Source: JBFFZF01 sp050732695 (lineage in GTDB: Bacteria > Gemmatimonadota > Gemmatimonadetes > Longimicrobiales > RSA9). From it: DNA of 64,000 nt. Under the pieces are notes generated by a model. It saw only the letters and a program-made list of their open reading frames with translations, had not been told where the DNA came from and did not search any database. The translations under genes and the position numbers were made by a program. Where the stretch lies: positions 62,001-126,000 of the forward strand of contig JBOHRL010000094.1 of assembly GCA_050732695.1 (NCBI GenBank), in the 5' to 3' direction. The stretch's first letter is position 1. Every line of letters starts with the position of its first letter. Below, one piece after another: positions 7,376 through 16,200 of this stretch.

Positions 7376-9985
7376 TCAGGCCGTTCGAGCCTGCCGGCGC
7401 AGCCGGAGCGAGTTGCCGACCACGCTCACCGAGCTGATCGCCATCGCTGCACTCGCGAAGACCGGCGAAAGCAGAATACCGAACGCCGGGTACAGCACCC
7501 CTGCCGCGATCGGGATGCCGAGCACGTTATAGATGAATGCCCAGAACAGGTTCTGGCGAATCACGCGAAGCGTCCGGCGCGACAGCCGTATCGCCGTCAC
7601 CACACCGCTCAGGCCGGCGCCCGTCAATGTGACGTCCGAAGCCTCTACGGCGATGTCCGCGCCCGTGCCGATCGCGATGCCGACATCCGCACTCGCCAAC
7701 GCGGGCGCATCATTCACACCATCGCCTACCATTGCCACCGGCTGACCGGTCTCCCGCTTCAATCTGTCGATGACTCTCGCCTTGTCCGCCGGGAGTACCT
7801 GTGCGATCACATGATCGATGCCGACTTCCTTCGCAATGACCTTCGCCGTCCCCTCCGAATCGCCGGTCAGCATGACCACGTCCGTACCCAGCAGACGCAG
7901 CCGCGCAATCGCCTCGCGACTGTCCGGTTTCAGCGCATCCGCAATCTCGATCAGTCCGGCAAGCTGATCCTCGACTGTCATGTATACCACCGTGTGACCC
8001 CGCTCCGCCGCGCGCGACGCCGCAAGCTGCATTGGTGTTACGTCAATGTTATCACGTTCCATGAACGATGCATTACCGGCGACCACTCGCCGCCCATCGA
8101 CTCGCCCCTCGATGCCACGGCCGCCATACGATGTGAACTCGGTCGCTTCGATCAGGGCCAGCCCACGGTCCTTCGCTGCGGCCACGATCGCACTGGCCAG
8201 CGGGTGCTCCGACGAATGCTCGAGCGAAGCCGCCAACTGCAACAGCCGCGATTCATCCGGTGATTGCGGCGACGAGGCCAGTACGATGCCTCTGACACTC
8301 GGTCTGCCCTCGGTGATCGTGCCGGTCTTGTCGAGCACGACTGTGCGCACACGGCCTGCCAGCTCGAGACTCTCGCCGCCCCGGAACAGAATGCCTCGCT
8401 CCGCTGCGCCACCCGTGCCCACCATCACCGCCGTCGGTGTCGCCAGTCCCATGGCACACGGACACGCGATGATCAACACAGTCACGAACGCGACGAGCGC
8501 ATACAGCCAGGCAGGCGATGGACCAACCACTAGCCACACCACTGCCGCAAGGAACGCCAGCAAGACGACTATGGGTACGAATACGCCTGCAATACGATCC
8601 GCCAGACGCTGAATCGGCGGGCGCGTCGCCTGCGCTTCCTGGACCAGCCGCACAATCTGCGCAAGCGCCGTGTCCCGGCCCACACGCGTCGCGCGAAATC
8701 GCAACGCACCCTCGCCATTGATCGTACCACCCACGACTTCGGAACCCGGCGCCTTCTCCACCGGCATCGGTTCACCCGTGAAGATCGATTCATCGACTGC
8801 GCTTCGACCGTCCTGCACGATGCCATCCGCCGGCACACGCTCGCCCGGCCGGATCAGGATCAGCATGCCCGGCTCGAGCCGCTCGACTTCGACCTCGTCG
8901 ATCGCGTCCGACACCAGCCGCTCCGACTTCGCTCCAATCCCGGCCCGGATCACGTGCGCCGTCTTCGGGACCAGCGACGCCAGTCCACGCAATGCCGCCG
9001 ACGTCCTCGCCTTCGCCCGCGACTCGAGCATCTTGCCGAGAAGAATCAGCGCAACGATGACCGAGACCGCCTCGAAATACACATCCGCGTGCAGGCCCGC
9101 CGACCTGAACAGTCCTGGCGCCACCGTCACGACCACGCTGTACCCGTACGCCGCACCCGTGCCCAGCGCGATCAGCGTGTTCATGTCTGCCGTGCCGTGC
9201 AACAGCCCGCTGTACGCCCCACGGAAAAACGGACGCCCCGACCACAACAGCACCGGAGTCGTCACCAACAACAACAGCCAGCGCAGAACACCATCCGGGA
9301 TCGTGAACAGCCACGGCACCAGAAGCCGCGCACCCTCCGCCAACGGCACCATCAGCCGGTCGAACAGATCCACAGGCCCGCTGCCCATCGCCATCAACGG
9401 CAGCGTCACGATCATCGACACCACACCCGCCACCGCCGCAACGCGGAATCGCGCTCGCAACGATCGATACTCACGCTCGCGGCTGCGCCGCTCACGTTCC
9501 ACCGGGTCACTCACACCGATCGGCGACGCCACGCGGTAACCCGCCGTTACAATCGCCTCCTCCAGCATCTGCGCGGATGTCACGTCCGGCAACAGTTCGA
9601 CCCGGGCCTCACCCGTCGCCAGATTCACGCCCGCCGAAATCACGCCCGGCAGCGCCGCCAGCAATCGCTCCGCCGGCTCCGCCGTTGCCGCCCACTCCAA
9701 TCCCTCGATCGCCACCACCACGACTTCAGTCCTCGCACCGTAGCCCGCTTCACGTACCAGCTCGATAAGCGACGCAGTATCCGCCCGCGACGGATCGTAC
9801 TTCACCGTCGCCCGCTCCGTCCCGTAATTCACCCACGCGCCCGTCACTCCAGCGCCGCGCTCGAGCTGACGCTGCACCCGCGCTGCACAGGCCGCGCACG
9901 TCATCCCGGTCACCGGAAAGGCAACCGTTGCGATCCCCGTTTCCCGATCCTGCGGACCGGCTCGGGTTGTCGGGATCACCATCAT
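7376..9985 (-). CDS. copA: Copper-translocating P1B-type ATPase
   Basis: This inner-membrane pump exports Cu(I) using ATP. The ~869 residues contain an N-terminal HMA domain with Cys30/Cys33 ('GMTCAACAARV') and a second HMA-like domain without its cysteines. Eight hydrophobic spans follow. The transport motif 'CPCAMGLATPT', the phosphorylation site 'DKTGTITEG', the P1B-specific 'SEHPLASAIV' and the hinge 'GDGVNDAPAL' are all present. The ATG pair at 9985/9982 follows AAGGAG; the second ATG has better spacing. A CsoR-like operator lies about 70 bases upstream, so copper induction is likely. The copZ gene follows. Confidence 0.96.
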   Translation of the reverse strand: MMVIPTTRAGPQDRETGIATVAFPVTGMTCAACAARVQRQLERGAGVTGAWVNYGTERATVKYDPSRADTASLIELVREAGYGARTEVVVVAIEGLEWAATAEPAERLLAALPGVISAGVNLATGEARVELLPDVTSAQMLEEAIVTAGYRVASPIGVSDPVERERRSREREYRSLRARFRVAAVAGVVSMIVTLPLMAMGSGPVDLFDRLMVPLAEGARLLVPWLFTIPDGVLRWLLLLVTTPVLLWSGRPFFRGAYSGLLHGTADMNTLIALGTGAAYGYSVVVTVAPGLFRSAGLHADVYFEAVSVIVALILLGKMLESRAKARTSAALRGLASLVPKTAHVIRAGIGAKSERLVSDAIDEVEVERLEPGMLILIRPGERVPADGIVQDGRSAVDESIFTGEPMPVEKAPGSEVVGGTINGEGALRFRATRVGRDTALAQIVRLVQEAQATRPPIQRLADRIAGVFVPIVVLLAFLAAVVWLVVGPSPAWLYALVAFVTVLIIACPCAMGLATPTAVMVGTGGAAERGILFRGGESLELAGRVRTVVLDKTGTITEGRPSVRGIVLASSPQSPDESRLLQLAASLEHSSEHPLASAIVAAAKDRGLALIEATEFTSYGGRGIEGRVDGRRVVAGNASFMERDNIDVTPMQLAASRAAERGHTVVYMTVEDQLAGLIEIADALKPDSREAIARLRLLGTDVVMLTGDSEGTAKVIAKEVGIDHVIAQVLPADKARVIDRLKRETGQPVAMVGDGVNDAPALASADVGIAIGTGADIAVEASDVTLTGAGLSGVVTAIRLSRRTLRVIRQNLFWAFIYNVLGIPIAAGVLYPAFGILLSPVFASAAMAISSVSVVGNSLRLRRQARTA

Positions 9986-10053
9986 GTTCTCCTTTCCGCT
10001 TCCCGCGGCTGACCGATCACCTGTGTCCCCGGCCGGCAGCTCCGGGCGCCTGA

Positions 10054-10070
10054 ATACCCCCATAGGGTAT
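10054..10070. promoter_or_regulatory. CsoR-like copper operator
   Basis: The sequence ATACCCCCATAGGGTAT has perfect 6-base arms (ATACCC/GGGTAT) around a 5-base centre, and a further TACCCCC half-like motif follows at 10075-10081. On the minus strand it reads TACCCTATGGGGGTAT, very close to the CsoR operator I recall for Bacillus subtilis copZA. It lies ~70 bases upstream of the copA start and overlaps a TATA-like stretch that could be the -10 element. Binding of a CsoR repressor that is released by Cu(I) is the expected mechanism. No csoR gene is in the window. Confidence 0.7.
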
Positions 10071-10151
10071 ATGGTACCCCCACCGAGCCCGCCCTGTCAA
10101 GCCGTCACGCCGGATTGCCGTCCGGCCGGTGTGTCGGGTATGATCGGGCCC

Positions 10152-11771
10152 ATGCGAAACGTGAACGAACAGGCGCACTGGTTGGCACTGGCTCTGGTGC
10201 TTGGGGGTTGTGCGGGAGCGCCGCGTGGTGCTGGCGCGGCGGTGGCGGCCGTGCAGGACCCGGTTGGCGAGCGCCCGCGCCTGGTTGTGATGGTGGTGGT
10301 GGATCAACTGGCGGCGCATCTGCTGGACCGGTACGCGGACGTGTACACGGGGGGGTTCCGGCGCTTGCTGGATGGCGGCTATCGGTTCACGCAGGCAACG
10401 CACGCGCACGCGGTGACGGAGACGGCGGCGGGTCATGCGTCGCTGGCGACAGGAGTGTTTCCGTCGCGGCACGGGATTGTTGCGAACGACTGGCTCGAGC
10501 GGAGTGGTGCGAGTTGGCGTTCGGAATACTCGTACGAGGACACGACGGCGGCGCTTGTCGATGCACCGTGGGCGGAGGGCCGGTCACCGGTGAATCTGAT
10601 GGTACCGGCGTTTGCGGACTGGCTGCGAGCGTCGGATGACCAGGCGAAGATTGCGTCGTTGTCGCGCAAGGACCGGGGCGCGATTCCGCTGGCAGGCCAC
10701 GTCCGTGGCGACGTGTACTGGATGGATGCGGAGTCGGGGCGTTTTGTAACCTCGCGTTATTATCGGTCGAGTGTGCCGGACTGGGTAGGGCGAGTGAACG
10801 AGGGGAAGCCGGTGGCGTGGGCGGACACGGTGTGGTCGCTCGAGGTTCCGGGCGCGCTGGTGAGCCGGGCGAGAGCGGATTCGGCGGTTTATGAGGGCGA
10901 CGGTGAGCATGTTGTGTTTCCGCATCGGTTGTCGGAGGAGCGGGCGGACACGAGTGAATCAGCGCGGAATGCGTGGCTGTTGACGGTGCCGTTCCCGGAC
11001 GCCGCGACTCTGGCGCTTGCGAAGGCGGCGGTGTCTGCACTCGATCTCGGGGCCGATGAACGGACGGACTATCTGGCCGTATCGTTCTCACAGACGGATG
11101 CGATCGGACATGATTACGGGCCAACGAGTCTGGAACAGCTGGACAATCTCCTGCGGGTTGATCGCTTGTTGGGGGAGTTGCTCGCGTATCTCGATGAACG
11201 AGTGGGTGAGAACCGATGGGTACTGGCGTTATCGGCGGATCATGGCGTGATGATCGAGCCGGAGGTGCGGCGTGAATCCGGTCAATCCGGTGAGCGATTC
11301 CCGCTGGGTGCGCTTCGTACACTGGTCCAGACGGCGAACACGGCAGCTGGAACGGGTGACATTGCGGCGGTACGGCAGCGCGCGGCGGTGCTGTTGGAGG
11401 AGAGTCCTGCGATCGAGGACGTGATGTTGGAGGGGGAATTGCGCAGTAGGGCAGCGCCGGCGGACTCGTTCATCGAGTTGCAGCGTCACTCGTATTACGA
11501 AGGGCGATTGACGGGCTGGCTCGGGCGATCGAGGCTCTGGTTGCGTTTCGCGGAGGGCATGCTCGTGAACCAGGACATCGGCAGCTCACACGGGAGCGCG
11601 TATTGGTACGATCGGCATGTCCCGCTGATCTTCTACGGTGCCGGCATCGAGGCGGGCGAGACGGCGGAGCCGGCGCGTACGGTCGATGTTGCGCCGACGC
11701 TGGCCCGCCTGATTGGCCTGTCGATTCCGGACGGGCTTGACGGCCGGCCGCTCGCAGTACCGCGCCGGTAG
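10152..11771 (+). CDS. Secreted alkaline phosphatase/phosphodiesterase superfamily protein (PafA-like)
   Basis: This 539-residue protein starts with a lipoprotein-type signal ending in 'LVLGGC' (Cys20). The catalytic fold of the alkaline phosphatase superfamily follows. A metal Asp sits in 'VVMVVVDQL' (Asp51). The nucleophile is probably Thr91 in 'VTETAAGHASLATG'. The second metal site is in 'FSQTDAIGHDYGP', 'LSADHGVM' and 'GSSHGSAYWYDRHVPLIFYG'. It should hydrolyse phosphate mono- or diesters outside the inner membrane. An ATG at 10140 is an alternative start. It is divergent from copA, so the copper operator may affect both promoters. Confidence 0.88.
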   Translation: MRNVNEQAHWLALALVLGGCAGAPRGAGAAVAAVQDPVGERPRLVVMVVVDQLAAHLLDRYADVYTGGFRRLLDGGYRFTQATHAHAVTETAAGHASLATGVFPSRHGIVANDWLERSGASWRSEYSYEDTTAALVDAPWAEGRSPVNLMVPAFADWLRASDDQAKIASLSRKDRGAIPLAGHVRGDVYWMDAESGRFVTSRYYRSSVPDWVGRVNEGKPVAWADTVWSLEVPGALVSRARADSAVYEGDGEHVVFPHRLSEERADTSESARNAWLLTVPFPDAATLALAKAAVSALDLGADERTDYLAVSFSQTDAIGHDYGPTSLEQLDNLLRVDRLLGELLAYLDERVGENRWVLALSADHGVMIEPEVRRESGQSGERFPLGALRTLVQTANTAAGTGDIAAVRQRAAVLLEESPAIEDVMLEGELRSRAAPADSFIELQRHSYYEGRLTGWLGRSRLWLRFAEGMLVNQDIGSSHGSAYWYDRHVPLIFYGAGIEAGETAEPARTVDVAPTLARLIGLSIPDGLDGRPLAVPRR

Positions 11772-11793
11772 AACGAGGGCTATCTTCGTGGCC

Positions 11794-12339
11794 ATGTTCG
11801 AGGACTGGAAGCAGGCCTGGCGCGAGGCGGTCGAGAATTTTCGACGTGAGCTGTCGGGCGATGAGGCATCGCATGACCGCACTCGATCGATGCATCGCGA
11901 GGTCATGAACGCGCGTGGCGCACGTGACAAGCTGGCTGGTGAGATCCGCCGCACGCGGCAGGAAGCGCAACAGGAGAAGTCCCAGGAGGAGGTTTGTAAA
12001 CGACGCGAGCAGATGGCGCGCTCGATCGGAGACGAAGAGACCGTTCAACTGGCCGTGGCCTTCGCGGCCCGGCATGCGGAGCGCGCCGCGATCCTCGAGC
12101 GCAAAGTCGAGATCCTCGAAGCCGAGCAGGGCCTGCTCGCGCGCGATCTCGAGGAGATGGAGAAAGAGCTGGCCGCGCAGCCCGACGCGCCGCGCGTGAC
12201 TACGGCGCAAACCGTACAGGACGTGCTCGGCGAGCGCGAGCGCAACCGCCAGGACCGCGATTTCGGCCGCCTCGAGCGCGAACAGCGCGAGCGCGATGCA
12301 GAGGCCCGTCTCGAGGAACTCAAACGAAAGATGCGCTGA
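11794..12339 (+). CDS. Coiled-coil protein, unknown function
   Basis: This 181-residue, highly charged protein is almost entirely predicted helix with heptad-like spacing ('ILERKVEILEAEQGLLARDL', 'EEMEKELA', 'ERERNRQDRDFGRLEREQRE'). It starts 22 bases after the phosphatase gene; a GTG at 11788 with GAGGG upstream is an alternative start. There is no signal peptide, so it is cytoplasmic. I do not recognise a family; it may be structural or a scaffold. Its stop codon abuts the stop of the convergent lipoprotein gene with no base between them. Confidence 0.65.
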   Translation: MFEDWKQAWREAVENFRRELSGDEASHDRTRSMHREVMNARGARDKLAGEIRRTRQEAQQEKSQEEVCKRREQMARSIGDEETVQLAVAFAARHAERAAILERKVEILEAEQGLLARDLEEMEKELAAQPDAPRVTTAQTVQDVLGERERNRQDRDFGRLEREQRERDAEARLEELKRKMR

Positions 12340-13242
12340 TCACCCTGCCCGGCATCGGACGTGGTCGAGTTCGGGTTCATAGGAAAGCGCATCATCGTTG
12401 GCCGTGCCAACGTCGGGATCGAACAGGAAGCCGAGCCACGCATTCTCGAACGTGCGTCCGCCGGGCGGTACGGTGGGGTCGAGCGCGGTGTACAGCGGCT
12501 GGTTCGTAATGTTGCGATACACGAGCCGGATCACAACCACATCGTCCACGGCTGTTGTGGCCGTTACGTATTCGGTGATCTCGATGCCACGAACAGTCAC
12601 GCGTTGCAGGTTGTTCGCGGGCGGCACGATCCACGTGGTCTGTGTGAGATCGATGCGTTCGGGCACCTGCGTCACAGCCGGCACAGGCCGGCCTGCGAGG
12701 TAGGCGTGATCGTAAATGCCGATGGCGACGCTATCGCTGCCCAGCACGCCAGCGAATGCGGGCATCCCGCCTGACGCATAGCTGTTGTTCGAAAGCGATG
12801 GCCAGATCAGGCCATCGCCGCCAGTCCCACCGCGGAGGAACAGGTTGCCCACGGGATTCGTTGCGAAGCGAACGCGGTTGGCTGTGTAATAACGAAACTG
12901 TGCATTGAAACAGACCGACTCCGCGCAGCGATTCACGAGCGGACCTTCGATGCGCACCGCCGAGTCGGTCTCGCTCAGGAACACGCGCGTCGTGAAACCG
13001 TACGTCGCATTCAAGGTATCGAGCCGGACCGAGATGTCGTGCCGGCCGCCGAGCCCCCGCAGTGTGTCCGGCGTGCGCAGCCCGGTCGCCTGGTTGTCCA
13101 CGAAGATCGGTGCACCGGACGGGTCCGACACGACGACGACTCGGCTGCCGCTGTTCGGCGTGAGCGGGCCATCCTCTTCGCGGCACCCATTCAACAGAGT
13201 CAGTGCCAGCACCGAGGTAGCGAGCGCGTGACGAAGCAGCAT
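12340..13242 (-). CDS. Lipoprotein with PEGA-like domain, possibly C-terminally truncated
   Basis: This 300-residue protein begins with a signal peptide and lipobox ('VLALTLLNGC'). A PEGA-like segment follows ('SDPSGAPIFVDNQATGLRTP'), a fold common in secreted proteins that bind the cell surface. The rest looks like a large secreted beta-protein ('IRLVYRNITNQPLYTALDP', 'WLGFLFDPDVGTANDDAL'). It stops soon afterwards in 'LDHVRCRAG', exactly at the end of the convergent gene. Related proteins I recall continue well beyond this point, so a 3' truncation or frameshift is likely. It starts 20 bases after the Lhr gene. Confidence 0.72.
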   Translation of the reverse strand: MLLRHALATSVLALTLLNGCREEDGPLTPNSGSRVVVVSDPSGAPIFVDNQATGLRTPDTLRGLGGRHDISVRLDTLNATYGFTTRVFLSETDSAVRIEGPLVNRCAESVCFNAQFRYYTANRVRFATNPVGNLFLRGGTGGDGLIWPSLSNNSYASGGMPAFAGVLGSDSVAIGIYDHAYLAGRPVPAVTQVPERIDLTQTTWIVPPANNLQRVTVRGIEITEYVTATTAVDDVVVIRLVYRNITNQPLYTALDPTVPPGGRTFENAWLGFLFDPDVGTANDDALSYEPELDHVRCRAG

Positions 13243-13261
13243 CACGTGTTGTCGATCGTCT

Positions 13262-16200
13262 TCAAGTACTGAGAACCTCGGCCCGCCCACGCGGCTCCGA
13301 ATCCACTTCAGCTCCGCCATCACTCTCGCCGGGCGCGCCAACCCGCCGTTTTCGTCCGGGCCGGTGTTGCCCGCGCAGGTACTGTCGGAGCTGGGGCGGT
13401 ACGGTACGGCGGACGAGCGCCTGCTCGAGTCGTCTCTCCGCATCGGCCTCGGGGCGCGCGATCCATCGTATCGTTCCGGCCTCGAGGGCCGCGACAGCCG
13501 AACCATCACGGTAGAGAACGCGGTTCCGTGCGATGGCCGGCACGCGCTCCTCGGGCGTGATGATGCCCGTCAGGTTGAGTGGATCGGCCGCACCGATGGT
13601 CACCAGTGTGCCATCGCTGCCATCGCGTCGAACGCTGCGCAGCATGCCAACGGCTTCGGGCAGCGCGAACTGCTCACCGGCAAAACCGCTGACGAATCGC
13701 CCGCCGCGGATCTCACCGCGCGCCTCCATGCGGCGGCACGCGAGTGCCGTCTCTCGCCATGACACTGCACCGGATTCCCGTTCCACGAGCTTACGAAACA
13801 CGACTCCCCAGCGGCGCAGAAGTGAGCGTGCAAGTGATTCGGCCGCTGCACGCCTGAGTGCGGGCTCCGTCCCGGGCGATTCGGCGGGATGCTCTCCGAG
13901 CAGCGACCAGCGCCCGGCCGTATCGACGCTCCAGATCGTGGTCCGGCGCCGTCTCGGCCCGGCCACGATCGGTGCGCGTTCAGAGGACGGCGTAAGCAGT
14001 GCGCGCAGGCCGGCAAAGCTGTCAGCCGTTGCAAGACCCGCAGCCACGAGTTCGGCAAGGGCCTGTTCGACCTGTGTCGGCAACAGACCGCTCGCCACGA
14101 CAATCTCATGAAAGAATGAAGCGCCACGCTCTGTCAGTGCATCGCGGACGTCGCTCGCATGCGTGGACAGAAAGAGAGTGCTGTCTTGCGGAGACTGTGC
14201 GGTGCGCGATGACCCGCGCGGGAACAACGCGACGGGCGACGACCGGATCGGCCTCGCCGCGCTTCCATTCGCGGGTGTCGAGATGCGGCCCCAACCGATC
14301 CGACCGCTGAGGCAGAGCATGTCGACGAGTTCCGGCGCATAATCCGCACAGCGGGCCGGCAGCACATCGGCTTCCCACGCCGCAGCCGGCACTTCGAACC
14401 CATCCAGTTGCTCGATCACCGACATCAACCCGTCGAGGCCGGCCACCTTTGCGTCGCTCGTCACGTGCTGCCAGCGGAACAGGAAACGCATGAACACGGC
14501 GGGCGAGACCGGCTGGATCTCCGCGCGCAGCCGGTTCAGCGTGTAACGATGGATGCGGGCGAGGAGCCGCCGTTCGCACCACTCGCGGAGCGTGCGGCCG
14601 GGCGTGAACGTACCGCGCATCACGAAGCCTTCGGCCTCGATCGCGATGAGCGCTGTCTCGATCTCGAGCGGCGAGGCGCCGAGCGGTGCAGCAAGGTCGG
14701 CGAGGGTCACGGGACCGAGGATCTCGAGCCGGCTGCGGACCAGCTCGCGAAGTGCGTCCTCACGCGACCATGCGCGCTCGTACGATTCCGGTACGAAAGC
14801 GGCGTCAGCCGATTCGAGGGCAAGGACCGCCATCAACTCGGGCAGCCGCTCGACGGCAGTGACCATGCCGGCTACGCGCGTAACGCGGCGCGCGGCGGCG
14901 AGCGGTTCGAAGAGTGCAGACCATGCAGGCTCGCGCTCGAATTCCGCATCGCACAGGAACCCGCTGGTCAGCAATGCATCGTGCAGCTCATCCGCGGATG
15001 CGGCTTCTGGCCACGCCTCCCGGCGAACCCGTTCGATGGCCTCGCTGTCGAGTGCGCCGAGATCGTTCGCCGAGGATGGCTCGAGCGCGCGCCGTGTGTA
15101 CACTGCCTGCGTCCGCCGCTCCTCGAGCGGGGCATCGTCGAGGAACGCATATGGCCGTGCGTTCAGAATCTCGTGCGTCATGGGTGACGGCTCGGGCACA
15201 TCGCGCGCGAGCAGAGTCAACTCGCCAGCGAAGATCCGACGCAGGATCGTATCGAGCCGTGCCAGATCCATCGCTTCGACAAGACAGTCATCGATGACCT
15301 GATGGACCAGCGGATGCTCCGGCACCTGACGCTCACCCTCGATGTTCTCGAAGCAGGCTGCCGCATCGGGGAACACCGCAGCAAGCAGGTCCTCCGCCTG
15401 CATGCGCTGCAATTGAGGCGGCACCTTGCGGCCGTTGCGTGAACGTTGCACTGCGAGCGACAGCGTGGTATTCCACCGCCACCGCGTCTGGAACAGCGGC
15501 GCATCGAGCATCGCCTGTACCAGCGTGTCACGCAGCGTGTTCGGGTGCAGGTATCGGAACACGTCATCGAGCGGGAACGAGTGCTGCGGCCCGAGCGAGA
15601 GCACGAGCCCTTCGTCGGTCGCGGCCGCCTGAAGCTCGAAGTTGAACGTGCGGCAGAACTTCTTGCGCAACGCAAGGCCCCACGCGCGGTTCACGCGAGC
15701 GCCAAACGGAGCGTGCAGCACGAGCTGCATGCCGCCAGCCTCATCGAAGAACCGCTCGAGCACCAGTGTCTCCTGCGTGGGGACCACACCCAGCAGGCGG
15801 CGAGTTTCGCCGAGATACGCAATGATCTGTTCTGCTGCCGCCACCGGGATCCCGAGTCGTGAAACCACCGCCTCCCTTGCGGCTTGCGACGCGTCCTCCG
15901 TACCCGTCAGACCGGCGTTCACAATGGAATGCTCGATATCCTCGCGCAGCCGGCTGACGGCTGCGGACAGCTCGTCGCTCCGTGCTGGCGCTTCGCCGAG
16001 CCAGAACGGGATGGTCGGCGGTTCGCCGTGCGCATCGGCCACACGCACAACGCCTGTCTCGATGCGCAGGATGCGCCACGACGTGTTCCCCAGCTGAAAC
16101 ACGTCGCCCGCAGCACTTTCGACAGCGAAGTCCTCATTGAGTGTGCCAACGAGCGTGCCCTCGGGTTCCAGCTCGACGCGGTAATCGGCGATCTCCGGGA

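Noticed and set aside
8954..10012. 352-codon plus-strand frame over copA
   Set aside because: Antisense to the copper ATPase; composition typical of a shadow frame.
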